From positions 3,723,852 through 3,787,851 of the forward strand of contig OX638136.1 in the NCBI GenBank assembly GCA_951804985.1: DNA of 64,000 nt, in the 5' to 3' direction. This document shows, piece after piece, positions 13,001 through 22,835 of this stretch. Under the pieces are notes generated by a model. It was not told the DNA's origin, did no database searches, and saw only the letters and a program-made list of their open reading frames with translations. How positions within the stretch are numbered: the stretch's first letter is position 1; each line of letters starts with the position of its first letter. Source of the DNA: Dryomyza anilis (taxonomy: Eukaryota; Arthropoda; Insecta; Diptera; Dryomyzidae). Made by a program: the position numbers and the translations under genes.

Positions 13001-13565
13001 ATGCGGAATTTTTGCGGCATTTTCCTACTGGGCAAGTTCAAAACAATCAAACATACCACAAACGTGCAGCAGTTGACACAAACAAATGAGAGCGCAAGCA
13101 AAGCAGTGGCGAGTGTTATGCCTTAACCACAGCGTAGCTTACGCACTCAGTGCAGCATCAACCGTGCACGCACGTAGCAGGGAGTAGGATGGGGAAGGGA
13201 AGAATAACGAAAAACAAAATACAATTGCGGCAGAGGGCATAGAAGAGCCCCTTGCGTTGGCAATTGCAAATAAAAAAAAAATGCAGCGAGTGCAGCAACT
13301 CAGCAGCCAGCGGCAGACGAAACCGGTTTTGGTTTATTGTTGTTGTTGTGTTTGTGGATTTAATTTGTTTAGTTTATTGTTTGCGCTTTTATTTATTATA
13401 TATATTTATTATTTTTTTTTTTTGAAACTATTAAAAGACGACACTGGACTTTGCACGAATTTTAACACAAATAATTTAAATAGACGACGGACAGACGACG
13501 AACGAGTAAAAATGTAGGAGGTCTAGGCGACACGACCGTCCCCCATGGCTATGTTGACGCTACTG
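10023..13565 (-). mobile_element. Non-LTR retrotransposon (LINE), jockey superfamily, apparently full length
   Basis: On the minus strand it starts at CAGTAGCGTCAACATAGCC. A 5' leader of about 460 bp is followed by one long ORF, a 3' UTR of about 75 bp and a poly(A) tail, seen as 34 T on the plus strand (10023-10056). Comparison with copy A shows that bases equivalent to 1017-1170 (about 154 bp) are missing at the insertion point and that there is no target duplication. No separate ORF1 (Gag-like) is visible: the element is either naturally single-ORF or 5' truncated. The long tail and intact ORF suggest a young insertion. Confidence 0.85.
10132..13101 (-). CDS. LINE endonuclease/reverse transcriptase (ORF2-type), intact
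   Basis: An uninterrupted ORF of 989 codons. The N-terminal apurinic-type endonuclease shows FCNVRGLRANF, ALCEIQ (catalytic Glu), VVAGDFNVHN (Asp-Phe-Asn) and GNSDHC (Ser-Asp-His) within the first 250 residues. The reverse transcriptase in the middle shows the palm motif ALDISKAFDRVWH, GVPQGSVLSPSLF and the catalytic SFADDSN box. The C-terminal domain has SLFYRYYNGKCSSEIHGLIP and SFFSRTTRLWNNLPASVF, shared with CR1/jockey-superfamily elements of arthropods. The Met at residue 28 (MPQKFRIDFCN, at 13020) starts directly before the endonuclease and is a likelier start than the first Met, which adds a hydrophobic leader of unclear meaning. The protein nicks target DNA and reverse transcribes its own RNA there. 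All catalytic residues I can check are present, so it may be functional. Confidence 0.9.
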   Translation of the reverse strand: MLALSFVCVNCCTFVVCLIVLNLPSRKMPQKFRIDFCNVRGLRANFFSVYAYVSIHRPQIMALCEIQVHEGTDPLDFHVPGYHLLPLFSAHRGLALFIRSDVAYQLQQQHSVSDSEFNTIWVKFKIQTHIMHLCFLYRSPNLDRVSTCNKLDALSDSISNILEQFPGSEIVVAGDFNVHNATWLSHSGLPTQEGCYVELFAECNQLTQLVKEPTYLPRVGGQSPKVLDLFLTSHHEKYDVKVLAPLGNSDHCTVSAEFSYSSLRASSIKAPKRTVWLYEKANWVALNDFFRNFNWKLCFADRDINAAATMVQNIILLGMRSFIPSKKISIKPKDHSWFNETCRIAVRSKEEAFQNWRSNKNADTERLRIQARNRCNAVISREKFLHEQNARKRVLLYHRGSKNFWSFVKRVKNQTTSSTPTLIMNGQTFTDPVDKANLLAELFANNSTLPDSNQPLPVVDFVSSAMPEIHFRTRAVKKVLANLNINKASGPDGISAHVLKKCASTLACPLRNLFNISYTTGVFPSCWKVANVQPVPKKGEATNPANYRPIAICSALSKVMESVINFHLVNYLEHNELLSDRQYGFRRARSTGDLMAVLSEKWNKCIHLFGESKAVALDISKAFDRVWHKALVSKLIAFGVGESFTRWISSFLQGRSIRVAMDGVFSEQHSINSGVPQGSVLSPSLFLVFINDLLSLTQNPIHSFADDSNICHSYSFNKRPNSLEIESKRRTMNDTLNNDLKSISEWGIANRVDFNASKTQCCLLSHKRMDSLLPPLNMGAVDIAQSAALDVLGISIQCDLRWNDHIFNVSKEAAKCLGFLKRCKTYFTPADLRTVYTTYIRPKMEFNSHIWAGASKSSLEFLDRIQQRAIYLIGDENISSSIGSLEHRRTVGCVSLFYRYYNGKCSSEIHGLIPPGRVFSRSTRASNQAHPFVVHSTLNRTTHYRDNSFFSRTTRLWNNLPASVFPDIFDIGKFKTNIHRHYSIFPPSI

Positions 13566-14162
13566 ATTCCAATTTTTACAATGCAAGACTCTTGTCTACA
13601 AATTTTTGATTCTTGTTTTATTTTGATTGCGCCTTTATTTGATACTGGAGCTAATTCCGAAAATGGTTTTGTTAAATAGGGTCTATTTTTTAAGATTTTT
13701 AAGTTATAATTATTTTTCTCTCCTTTTATTTTTAATAGTCGAACCAAAAACAATAATGTATTTATCATTTCGTTGTTAGACGTACAAAACTATGTGCTAC
13801 TATATATTTTTTATACATACCGGTGAAATATTGCCAAAGGAAATTCAAAACTTTACATTAAATTTAAAATTTTATGAATAAAAACAATATTACTTGATGA
13901 AAAAAAGATAAACATTATTGTTATGCCATTTGTCCACGGCCATGTATAATATTTAATATGAAAATTATGAAAATAAATTTAGACTCGAGACTTCGAGACT
14001 CAATTAAATTTAAATTAAATAAAATTAAATTTTCGAAGATATAAAAATATTGTTTTTTTTTTTAAATAAATAAATAAGTTTTTAACCAAGAATAAATGGT
14101 AATCTTGATTATGCCGCCGTTATTTAAAATATATTATTTTTTTTTTTTTATTATCCAAATTC

Positions 14163-14735
14163 CTAAGTGGAACATAGGGCCACAACAAAATTTTTCCAAT
14201 CACTTGTTCTTAATGCTAACAATTTTATTTCATTCCACGGTCTACCTATGCGTCGGCTACCCTGTGGGTTCCATTCAAGGGCTTCTTTGCCGATAGTTCC
14301 TTGAGGCTTCCTCAATGAATCACCTATCCATCGCCACTTCCTGCTTTTAATTTCGTTATCCATTAGCTTTTGATTGCACCTTTCGTGTAGATGTTGGTTT
14401 GAGATTATGTTTGGCCAATGGATTCGCAATATTCTCCTCAGACATCTGTATACGAATGCCTGGATTCTGACAATGGCTCCATGTTTCGCACCCATTGAGC
14501 AATACAGATTTTACATTTAATTTAATTGTCTTACCCCCGTATTAATTTTAATTTTTTGGCTCGTCAGACCATCGTGTAAGCTGCGACAGTAAGAATCGTC
14601 GTACATGGATTTTATAAGATTGATTATTTTTGTAGGCACACCTTTACATTGTAATGATGTCCATATTGCGTTGTGAGATAGGGTGCCGAAGGCCTTTTGA
14701 AAATCAATAAATTGGAGATACAAAGGCGTATTCAA
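14163..14735 (-). pseudogene. RTE-clade LINE reverse transcriptase remnant, copy B
   Basis: Same fossil as at 1756-2258 but less eroded. The tail portion retains VYRCLRRILRIHWPNIISNQ and KSRKWRWIGDSLRKPQG, the diagnostic C-terminal stretch of RTE elements. The palm fragment (14735-14517) is identical in translation to copy A. The central catalytic part is missing, as in copy A, so that deletion predates the segmental duplication, while the extra 75-bp loss in A is later. Confidence 0.75.
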
Positions 14736-15410
14736 TCATTATAACTCCTGAAAATAAAATATTTTTAAAATTTTTCAATTCTTAAAAATATATTTTTCTT
14801 ATATTATTTAAAAAGGCTTCGCGGGCCGACAGAAATGTTGGCGGGCCGCGTGTTTGACATGCCCGCTCTACTGACTATTAAAACGAAACTTTTAATATAT
14901 CAAAAATTTAAAATATTAATTTAAACAAAAAATTTATAAATAAATGCGTGCATTATTTTTGTGAAGTATGTATAAAAGATGAATTTTATTTGAAATTGCT
15001 AAAATCTTCTTAATAATTATTTAGAATATTGGCGAAGCTAAGACCAGTTTTGGGAATTACGCCGAAATTTGGGAATCTTTAAACCAAAAATAATATTTTT
15101 TTGCAATCATATTTTGCGATAGTTTTGTTAAAGAAAAAAAACGTAAGTTAATTAAAGAAAAAAAAGGGAAAAATTGTAATGTACATTTTTTTATAAAATA
15201 TAAAATTTTTATTTTTTAAAACATAAAAACAAAAGTGAGTTGTCGAACTTTTATCGAATTTTCAAAAATGCTATTTGGATATTTGCTATATTGTTTTATA
15301 ACGAAGATATACAAAAAAATATGTATATTTTTTAAAATCTATGGCGCATTAGTATAGACAATTTAAAGTCAAATTTAAAATCAGCTATTTAACAATTTAT
15401 TCTATATTTT

Positions 15411-15515
<105 letters not shown>

Positions 15516-15638
15516 AAAAATATTTAATTTTGGGCACAAAATTATCCCTGTTTTCAATTATATCATTTCTATATAATTTTAATGTGCTGATTAGACAGCT
15601 ATTATGTTAACATTAATACGGTTATAGCCCAGGAATAC

Positions 15639-15812
15639 TCATTTCGACAATGATATTACTTTTCGGTGCCTGTTTGGTTTTTCAGATAAATTATTTTTTC
15701 AACTGTATTAAAATAATTCACTTATTTTAATACAGTTGAAATTCAACAAAAAATTAATTTATCTCAAAAAAACAAAACAGGCACCAAAAAGCAATATCAT
15801 TGTCGAAATAAG
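15639..15812. repeat. Fold-back (palindromic) repeat, copy B
   Basis: Complete version of the palindrome at 3231-3390. CTCATTTCGACAATGATATT on the left pairs with AATATCATTGTCGAAATAAG on the right. Arms of about 80 bp surround a TTCAC loop, and both arms retain the CGGTGCC/GGCACC stretch. No ORF. Confidence 0.8.
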
Positions 15813-17599
15813 TAACATTTTTAGTAATTAAATATGCTTTTCTCAATTTTTAAACTTTAACAGGATACTGCAAAATCTTAAACAATATTCAAGTTGTCTT
15901 ACAGCCATAACATTCTTGACTTGTTCATGGATAATAACTGTTTTAATTTTTATTTAATGGCTGTTCAGTCATTTTATAAAAATATATTTTTTTTTGTAAA
16001 ATACAGTGAAAATGCAAAAATCATAAATTGCATTTTTCTTAAAAACGTTTCGTATAAGGAAAAACTGAAAACTCGGTTCGAATCAGCACATTAAAATTAA
16101 GTAGAAATGATATGAATAAAAACAGGGAGAAGCAAAAGTGCTAATTTTGCCGAACAGTTTTATTTATCTAAATGACGACGAAAACTAAAATGCGTCCTGA
16201 GGTCACTGGGGTAATCGTGAGATCATTACGTTTCATTTCAGTACCTACATGTTGTTATAGGTAGGTGTATATGTTTTCGATTTATATAGGGTACCACAAG
16301 TCCGACCGCGCCCTAATTTAGTCTCGGACCCAAACAGAGGGGATAGTTTGAAGAAAAAATATTTCATCCGGTTATGTTAAGTTTAGCCAATTTGTTTCTT
16401 TGTTTGGAGATTTTTTGGTAGGAGTAACGAATTGTTTTCCATATATGGGTCATTCCATACCAAATCGAGCAAAAAAAAAAAATTTTGAGATTTTACCTTT
16501 TTGATTTCCATGAAATTTGGGCAACTGTTAAAGCGTATTTAGATATGCATTGAACAATTTGTTTTTATCCTTTTCGATCACTACTTCCAGAGATACAGTG
16601 CTTCAACGTTACATGAAATGGGTCAAAAATCACTTTTGTATGGATGTTCATATTTCAATATCTCTCGTTTTAAAGCTAATAGAACAAGTTTTAGAGAACT
16701 TAAGTTGTAACTTTTAAACTTGAACAGACCACGTGGTCATTATCCTTGCACTTCAAAATTAATGTCTTTAAAAAGGACCCTTTTTAAAATTCTGAAAAAA
16801 ATCGAATATTTTGGTTGATTTAATACAAATGTTCATGCCAAATTTCAGGATAGTTTTTGATGGCATCATATTTCAAAAAATAATTTTATAAACTTTTATT
16901 AATTTTTTGTATTAAAACAATTTTTTTTTAATCTATTATTTTTAATTATGCAAACTACACCAACACATCTAAAACAATAAATTGTCGAACTTTTAGAGAA
17001 CTTTCAAAATATTTGGACTTTATAGTATTACAACGAAGATGTACAAAAAAATATGTACATTTTCTAAAAACTATGGCGCTTTAGTATAGACAATTAAAGA
17101 CAAATTTAAAATCATATTTTTGACAATTTATTCTATACAAAAATTTAAAAAAAAGTTGACTTAAAATTTTCTATGGTTATGCGCCTATAATGTTTAAATT
17201 TGATTTAATATTGATGCCCCGAGACAAAGTTTTTGTTTTTTTTTTTTTTTTTTTTTTTAATTATTTCAAATTTTATGTCATTATTGTCGAATTTCGTGGA
17301 TTTTTCTTGATATTAAGCAATCGTGAAGTAGATTTGAAACAAAAATGAGACATCTTTGGTCTTAATTTTTACTACTATTTCTGTTTTTATTCTTTTCAAC
17401 CCTACACAATATTATTTTCAACCGACCAGCGTCGTTCACTTTTAATTCATGCTCCACCAGTTCGCAGAACACATCGTTGTAACTGATTTAAAGGTCTACG
17501 TTGACTTGAGACTGCGATAAAACGTGGGATTGCCAATCAGCTTACGATATACAACCATAGAAAAGTGCACAGCCAAAATAATATTATTATGGATGGTCA
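15813..17599. repeat. Noncoding dispersed repeat, copy B, up to the hAT insertion
   Basis: Matches 3391-4566 to about 16982. It then follows the order seen in copy C (54191-54605 and 56330-56680) with deletions. A poly(T) tract of about 22 bases lies at 17236-17257. Apart from the coding-like fragment at 17420-17548 I see no gene. Confidence 0.65.
17420..17548 (-). pseudogene. Unidentified protein-like fragments
   Basis: On the minus strand the first part is an eroded copy of the 8866-8970 fragment, with the middle removed between two TGG triplets; NPTFYRSLKS survives. In a shifted frame it is followed by [20 protein letters not shown]. The second fragment recurs at 6399-6443, 38990-39030 and 56530-56580 (there DVFGELVEHEL). 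The two lie adjacent and in the same orientation, as if from one ancestral coding region. I do not recognise it. Confidence 0.35.
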
Positions 17600-18889
17600 G
17601 TCCCAATCAGAGATCTGCAGTAAGAGGCTCAAAAGCTGTAAAGTGCTACTCGCTAAAAAATCAACTCCAAGTATGAGTTGCGCTCGAACATAGTGAGCCT
17701 AAGTGTGAGTTACATTCAAACAAAGCAATAAGTAGCAAACTTCTGCTTGAAAATCATGAAGCACGCTAGTTTTTTTCTCTGAGAGACTCTGTACTCATGT
17801 TGCTTGCTTATAAAATCAAAAACAATTGCAATTACAGAAGATTTCTTGAGACACTTGAGCTTCTTGAGTTATTTGCAATTCGTATGAATCGTAGCTTTGC
17901 ATGATATGACGCTGGCACGACGTACGCTGCACGATAGGTACGCGTCGCGTCGTTTCGGCAATCGCTGTTTATGTTGTAGTTTTGTGTTGTAGTGTGGTGT
18001 TTATGTAGTGCGAGGGCTTATGCCGTCGCACAGTGGGTCAGGGAGTAGCAAAAGTTGGCAAAATCTTATAGATGGCATACACTCTAAGAAAAATTTACTA
18101 TAATAAATGTAGGAAACCGGTTTCCTCTTATTAATGTAGTAAATTCCAACGAATGTGTAAAAATAAAATTTACACATAAAAATATGTAAAACTAATACAC
18201 ATGTGTAGTGTCAAAATACAATTTTATGAGTGTAAAAAATACACAATAAACCCTGTATTTATTCACATAATGCGTGTTAGAAAAGCCACAACAGAACCCG
18301 AAGTTTTCTATGGTTAAATATTATTAGAAAACTTTATATTATCTCAACGGGACGGATTCAGCAAATGTAAAAAATTCTGTACACAAAATAAAAAAGTTCA
18401 CAAGTGTATAACGAATGTCCGCAAACATGAATGTTCATCTTGGGAGATGTCATTTCAATTGCACACAAATTAAATTCACATCACCAATAATCCGAAACTT
18501 GCATATTTATTTTATTTAAAATATGCAAGTTTTCTTTTCTGTAGAGTCTTAAAAAATGGTACAGACAAGAGCGTTCGCGTCAGCTAATGATCTTGTTGCA
18601 CATATATGTGTGGGTGTTTGACGTCATTTTTCACTTCATTTTGTTCATATACAAAACATTGCAGAATCTGTAAATTTGCCATTTTAAAAGTGCATTTCAA
18701 CTCAAAACAGTTCATTTGTGTAAAATAACATATTTTTCATGAAAAACAGATGTTTATTTTTACGGACGTATTAGTGTTTTTATTATTATATTATATATTA
18801 TTTTATTATATATTATTATTATTGTTTTCTTTATATGTGAACGATTAATATATATTATAATAAATAGTGTTAATTAAAAAGCAGTTAAT

Positions 18890-19830
18890 TAGCTTGGCAC
18901 ATTTGCAATCAATTTTTTGTCAACTTGTCATGGATTTATTAACGGAATAAAAACATATAAGATTGGTAACCACCAAAACTGATAAATTTTCACAAAATAC
19001 AGTATTTTTAGATAATTCTATGTAAATTTCTTTTCAACAATCATGATTGATATTGTTGTCACGTTTTGTTTTACTTTGTTAGACTGACTTTCTCTCTTTC
19101 CTTCAGTGATGCATCATTTCTCAAGTAAAATAGGGCAGAAATGTGAATTAAATAATTATTTTAGAATATAGTTGAGTTTGAGATTTTTATCACTTTAGAC
19201 ACAAATTTTATATCCCAAAATCTTTTTCAAAATAATAACGAATAATAATTTTTTTTTGCAAGTGAAATTTGTATAAATGTTATGAAAAAAAAATGTTTAA
19301 TTATTTGAAATGATAACATTTTTATATTTTAGTAATTCAATATATAATGGGCCCGTTAAAACCAATCTGAAATAATTAAACTCTTAAATAGAGATTTAAA
19401 TTGGCCGGAATTTCTTCAAAATGCAACACTTAAATCCCCGCTCTTTTCTGCGTAACAATCTACGCTCACTTCTGATCATAGAAACCCTAACCAAGCACTC
19501 GATTGTCCGCTCAGTCAGCCGCGCACATTTCAATATTTCAGTATTAGCAAAAAAACAAAAATACAAACAAAAGCAAAAAAAAAAAAAACAAAAAAAAAAA
19601 TGATGTACAAGCCAGGCACGAGTCATGCAACTCCTTCGGTAGAAACGATTCCGATTTGCAGTTATTAGAAGCAGTGAGTGCGAATATGAGTTGTATTTGC
19701 TATTTCAAAAGCAAATCAAATAAATGCGAGTGCATGGTTTTTTTTACGAGTGTGAATCAGTTCAAACATCAAAAAAAGTAATACATGAACGAGTAGATTT
19801 AGAAGCCAAGACACTTACTGCAGATCTCTG
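18890..19830. mobile_element. Second hAT right arm nested in the first
   Basis: This segment duplicates 33590-34488, the right end of the outer element, and ends in the same terminal repeat (CTTACTGCAGATCTCTG, ending 19830). The next 8 bases, GTGTTTAT, interrupt the transposase reading frame, so a second copy of the family landed inside the transposase gene. Its own left terminus is not found. The simplest reading is that recombination between the two left arms removed it. The poly(A)-rich stretch at 19548-19600 is shared with 34228-34266. Plus- and minus-strand ORFs here have no domains. Confidence 0.7.
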
Positions 19831-20000
19831 GTGTTTATGTGTCGAGAAATTGTAGTAGAGTTGGGAAGCATATCTTCAATATCCACATGTTCACCATATC
19901 TAGCACCAATTTTAATAAAAAACTCTACAATTTTTTTAAAACCATTCCCTTCAACTGCAACAAATGGTCGACAGTCCTCAATAACCCGAGGAATTCGCAT
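19831..20000 (-). pseudogene. hAT (hobo/Hermes-like) transposase fragment, N-terminal third
   Basis: The minus-strand translation IEDCRPFVAVEGNGFKKIV followed by FFIKIGARYGEHVDIEDMLP matches the conserved region of hobo/Hermes transposases that follows the BED zinc finger (RDCRPFSAV...GEHV). The frame runs through SRHINT and then into the terminal repeat of the second hAT copy. Upstream it stops where the LINE begins. The transposase would bind the terminal repeats and cut and paste the element; this remnant lacks all catalytic Asp/Glu residues. Confidence 0.75.
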
Positions 20001-20166
20001 TCAGCAGTCGAACTGAGCGGACGTGTTTTATGTGTACTCTGACGTTTATTGAGTTTTTGAGTTTGCATTTGCTATTTTGCTTTTTCCTTTTGGAAATTTA
20101 TTATAAATATAATTTTGTCTTTTAAAAAGAACAATATAAAATAATCATTTTTAATATCGTGAGATT

Positions 20167-21780
20167 ATGGGGATATCCCACCCCGAAATGACTGGGAAAA
20201 CTATAAAGAAAAATAATTCTGGTGTATTAACTAAAAATGCACAGAATAAAAATAATTCAAAAAAATGTGACAATACACTAAAAATGCAAAATTTGAGTGC
20301 ATCAACAAATAGAAATAAAATGGCAATGACGTCAAATAAAGAAAAAATAATTCAGTTGACCGATAATGTTCAACAACGCAATGTAAATTCAACTCATCAA
20401 TTCGAGCAAGATTCGACAAGTTTGCAAGATATGCAACAAGAAACAATGGACTGTACGGCGCCGTCATTGTTTACGACCTTAGCTGCAGCTGAGCATACTC
20501 AGACAAATATTGCGGTTACGAATGACTATACATTCTACAAAATGCAACAAACGCACAAACTGTACTGCGTCGGCCTCTACTTTAACATTAGCTGTCGCTG
20601 AGCAACGCGTATCTATACCTGATAATGTCGCAGACACGGACGATTTCATAACTGTTATAAAATACAACGAACGCATAAGACGATCAAGCAGTGGAGAAAT
20701 TAAACAAGTGGACTTTTTCGGACTCCGATCTCAAAGCAGCAACATCTTGTAAATAATAATAATACGTTCGCTGTTTTAGGTGATATAAACATTGCAAGTA
20801 CACAAAGAAGTCATCATAATGTGAACGTAAACCAATCTGGTAGTAGTGGAGTGGTTAACACTGAACCAAAGAGACAATTTTGCCCACCAATTTTTTTTAT
20901 ATAATGTCAATATTAAAAGTCTCGTTGACCAATTGAATTCAAAGGAACCCAAAATTGAGTTCAAAATAATTAATATCTCTAAATTCAAAAGTAAATTATT
21001 TTTGAGAGATTCGGAAACTCATTCGGAAATGATGTTGCTACTGAAGGAGAAAAAAGTAGATTCATATTCATTCACCCCTAAACAACATAGACGAATCAGT
21101 ATTATTCTTCGTGGTCTGCATTATTTATCAGATATTGTAGAAATTAAGGATAAATTAGACAGAGTAATTCCAGATACGGTAGATAAAATCTCAAAGTTTC
21201 CAACACCTAATTCTATTAAAAACAATATTGAGACTTGGTTTGTTTTTAGTGACTTTATTACCACGTAAAAATAATGGTGATATTACAAATTTACGAAATT
21301 TAATGTATCAAACGGTTTGTGGGAAGCTCCAAAGACATTTAAAAATGAGGTTCAATGTAAAAATTGTCAACATTCGCTAAAAATTGCAACCGTCCTTATT
21401 CATGTGTAAAATGTGATCAGGTTCATGAACCTGGTAATTGTCTCCTTAACAAGGATTCCAATTCAAAAGCATACTGCGTGAATTGTGGCCAGAATGGACA
21501 TCCTTCTAATTGGAAGGGCTGCAAATCATATAAAGAGTATATTAATCGAAAAAAGAATTTAATTAATGCAGCTAGGGAGAAGAAAATGTTAGCTCTTTCT
21601 AATGTTCACAATACCGTGAATAAGCAATCACTTCTTTCTGAAGGTGGTAGGTCTTATGTTAGCAATTTTTATAAAAGCGACAATTTAGAAACACATTCTC
21701 GTAAGCATGCTATTATTGAGGAATTTTTAAAAATAGCCAAAATGTTTTGTTTACCAGAACCGCCAACTTTAGAAGATTGA
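20167..21780 (+). pseudogene. LINE ORF1 (Gag-like nucleic-acid-binding protein), broken
   Basis: The first Met at 20167 begins a Lys/Asn-rich N-terminus. The frame is lost after about 20600 and again near 21268. The middle part (20846-21268) contains FTPKQHRRISIILRGL, the start of the PRE_C2HC-type domain of jockey and I ORF1 proteins. The C-terminal part (21364-21780) has two zinc knuckles, CVKCDQVHEPGNC and CVNCGQNGHPSNWKGC. In living relatives this protein binds LINE RNA and brings it to the nucleus. At least two frameshifts disable it. ORF2 begins about 90 bp downstream. Confidence 0.7.
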
Positions 21781-21871
21781 ATTGCGGAATTCTTAAAAAA
21801 ATTTAAAACAACGTCAAAAATTGAAGTTAAAAATGAGTGCTTAAGTTTACTTAAAGAAGTACAAAAGGAAT

Positions 21872-22081
21872 ATGGTCCATAATAATTTTAATTTTATAAC
21901 ATTTAATGTTAGATCATTAATAGAAAATAGTAGGAAAATAGAACTTCATAAAATATTAAACTTTAATAAAATAGATATTGGTTTTATTCAAGAGACTCTT
22001 TTATCAAAAAATAGTAAAGTATTCTTTAATAATTACACCTTTATTAAAGATAATATTTCACTTGGTGTTGCAATAGTTTAA
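21872..22081 (+). pseudogene. LINE ORF2, 5' piece (endonuclease start)
   Basis: Starts NFNFITFNVRSLIEN, the N-terminal endonuclease motif, and has IGFIQETLL with the catalytic Glu. A run of nine A near 22081 brings a stop. The gypsy insertion follows 16 bases later, after AAAT. Confidence 0.75.
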
Positions 22082-22097
22082 AAAAAAAGTTATAAAT

Positions 22098-22800
22098 TGT
22101 GAGGACACAAATTTGTGTGGTCCCAAATTTGTACCCACATATTTTTTTATCTGAATTAAATTAGATTAATAATTTAATTAATTGCAGTTATTGCTAAGTA
22201 CGACAACAAGAATTCTACGTACGCGCAACAGTACCACAAACAAGAACAATTTCACGCACATGCAGCAAGCAACAACAACGCTACGCATAAGCATAGGCTG
22301 TAATGCAACAACATCAAATGAAGCAACAACAAAGCACACGGCGATCGACACAAGAAAGAGTATAAAAGGAGACACAATTGCAGCTGTCAGGAGTTCGATG
22401 CTGGCGACGACCGTACACATCAAACTCGTAGTAATAGTGGTTGGAGGCATTAACTCCCCAAATGTAGTAGTAGCGGTTGGAGGCATTAACTCCCCAATTG
22501 TAGTTATAGTGGTAGGAGGCATTAACTCCCCAAATGTAGTAGTAGCGGTTGGAGGCATTAACTCCCCAATTGTAGTTATAGTGGTTGGAGGCATTAACTC
22601 CCCAAATAGTAGTAGTAGCGGTTGGAGGCATTAACTCCCCAAATAGTAGGAAGTAGTAGTTGGAGGCATTAACTCCCCAATTGTAGTTATAGCGGATCGA
22701 GGCATTAACTCGCCAAACTAGTATTAAGATACTTTAAGATTTAATAAGTATTTTATCAAGATTATAAAATTCTGGATTAATAAAGAAAACTGTGAATACA
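22098..22800 (+). repeat. 5' LTR of the gypsy element, truncated at its right end
   Basis: It follows the 3' LTR from TGTGAGGAC through the TATA box (TATAAAAG at 22361-22368) and the minisatellite to about AATAAAGAAAACTG. The last ~90 bp of the 3' LTR (ending CTTCGTTACA) have no counterpart here. The expected TGG-starting primer-binding site is absent too, so a deletion removed the LTR end and leader just before gag. Confidence 0.8.
22437..22720 (+). repeat. LTR minisatellite, 5' copy
   Basis: About eight units of 34-39 bp, each containing GGAGGCATTAACTCCCCAA followed by a variable (GTA)n-rich spacer. The core can fold (GGAG ... CTCC) into a short hairpin. The unit lies downstream of the TATA box and so would be transcribed. 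Long ORFs on both strands here only reflect the repeat. Confidence 0.9.
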
Positions 22801-22835
22801 AGTACACCAGCAGTATACTGCCAGCAGCAACGACG

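Larger units (their letters stand above)
9221..14865. mobile_element. hAT-superfamily DNA transposon, copy 2, interrupted by a LINE
   Basis: It has the same ends (CAGGCATGTCAAAC ... GTTTGACATGCCCG) and the same 8-bp flank CTCTACTG (9213-9220 and 14866-14873) as copy 1. The outer flanks are also shared, so this is a duplicate of one insertion and not a second transposition. Removing the LINE leaves about 2.1 kb. Its RTE remnant is longer than that in copy 1. Confidence 0.85.

Noticed and set aside
17997..18004. A GTGTTTAT matching the flank of the inner hAT right end, as its left target duplication
   Set aside because: It is not followed by a CAGAGATCTGCA terminus, so the match is probably chance.
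19396..19626. ORFs around the A-rich stretch of the hAT right arm
   Set aside because: Low complexity (Lys/Gln or Phe runs) and no homology I recognise.
22178..22634. Long ORFs on both strands over the LTR minisatellite
   Set aside because: They only translate the tandem repeat unit and continue in several frames.
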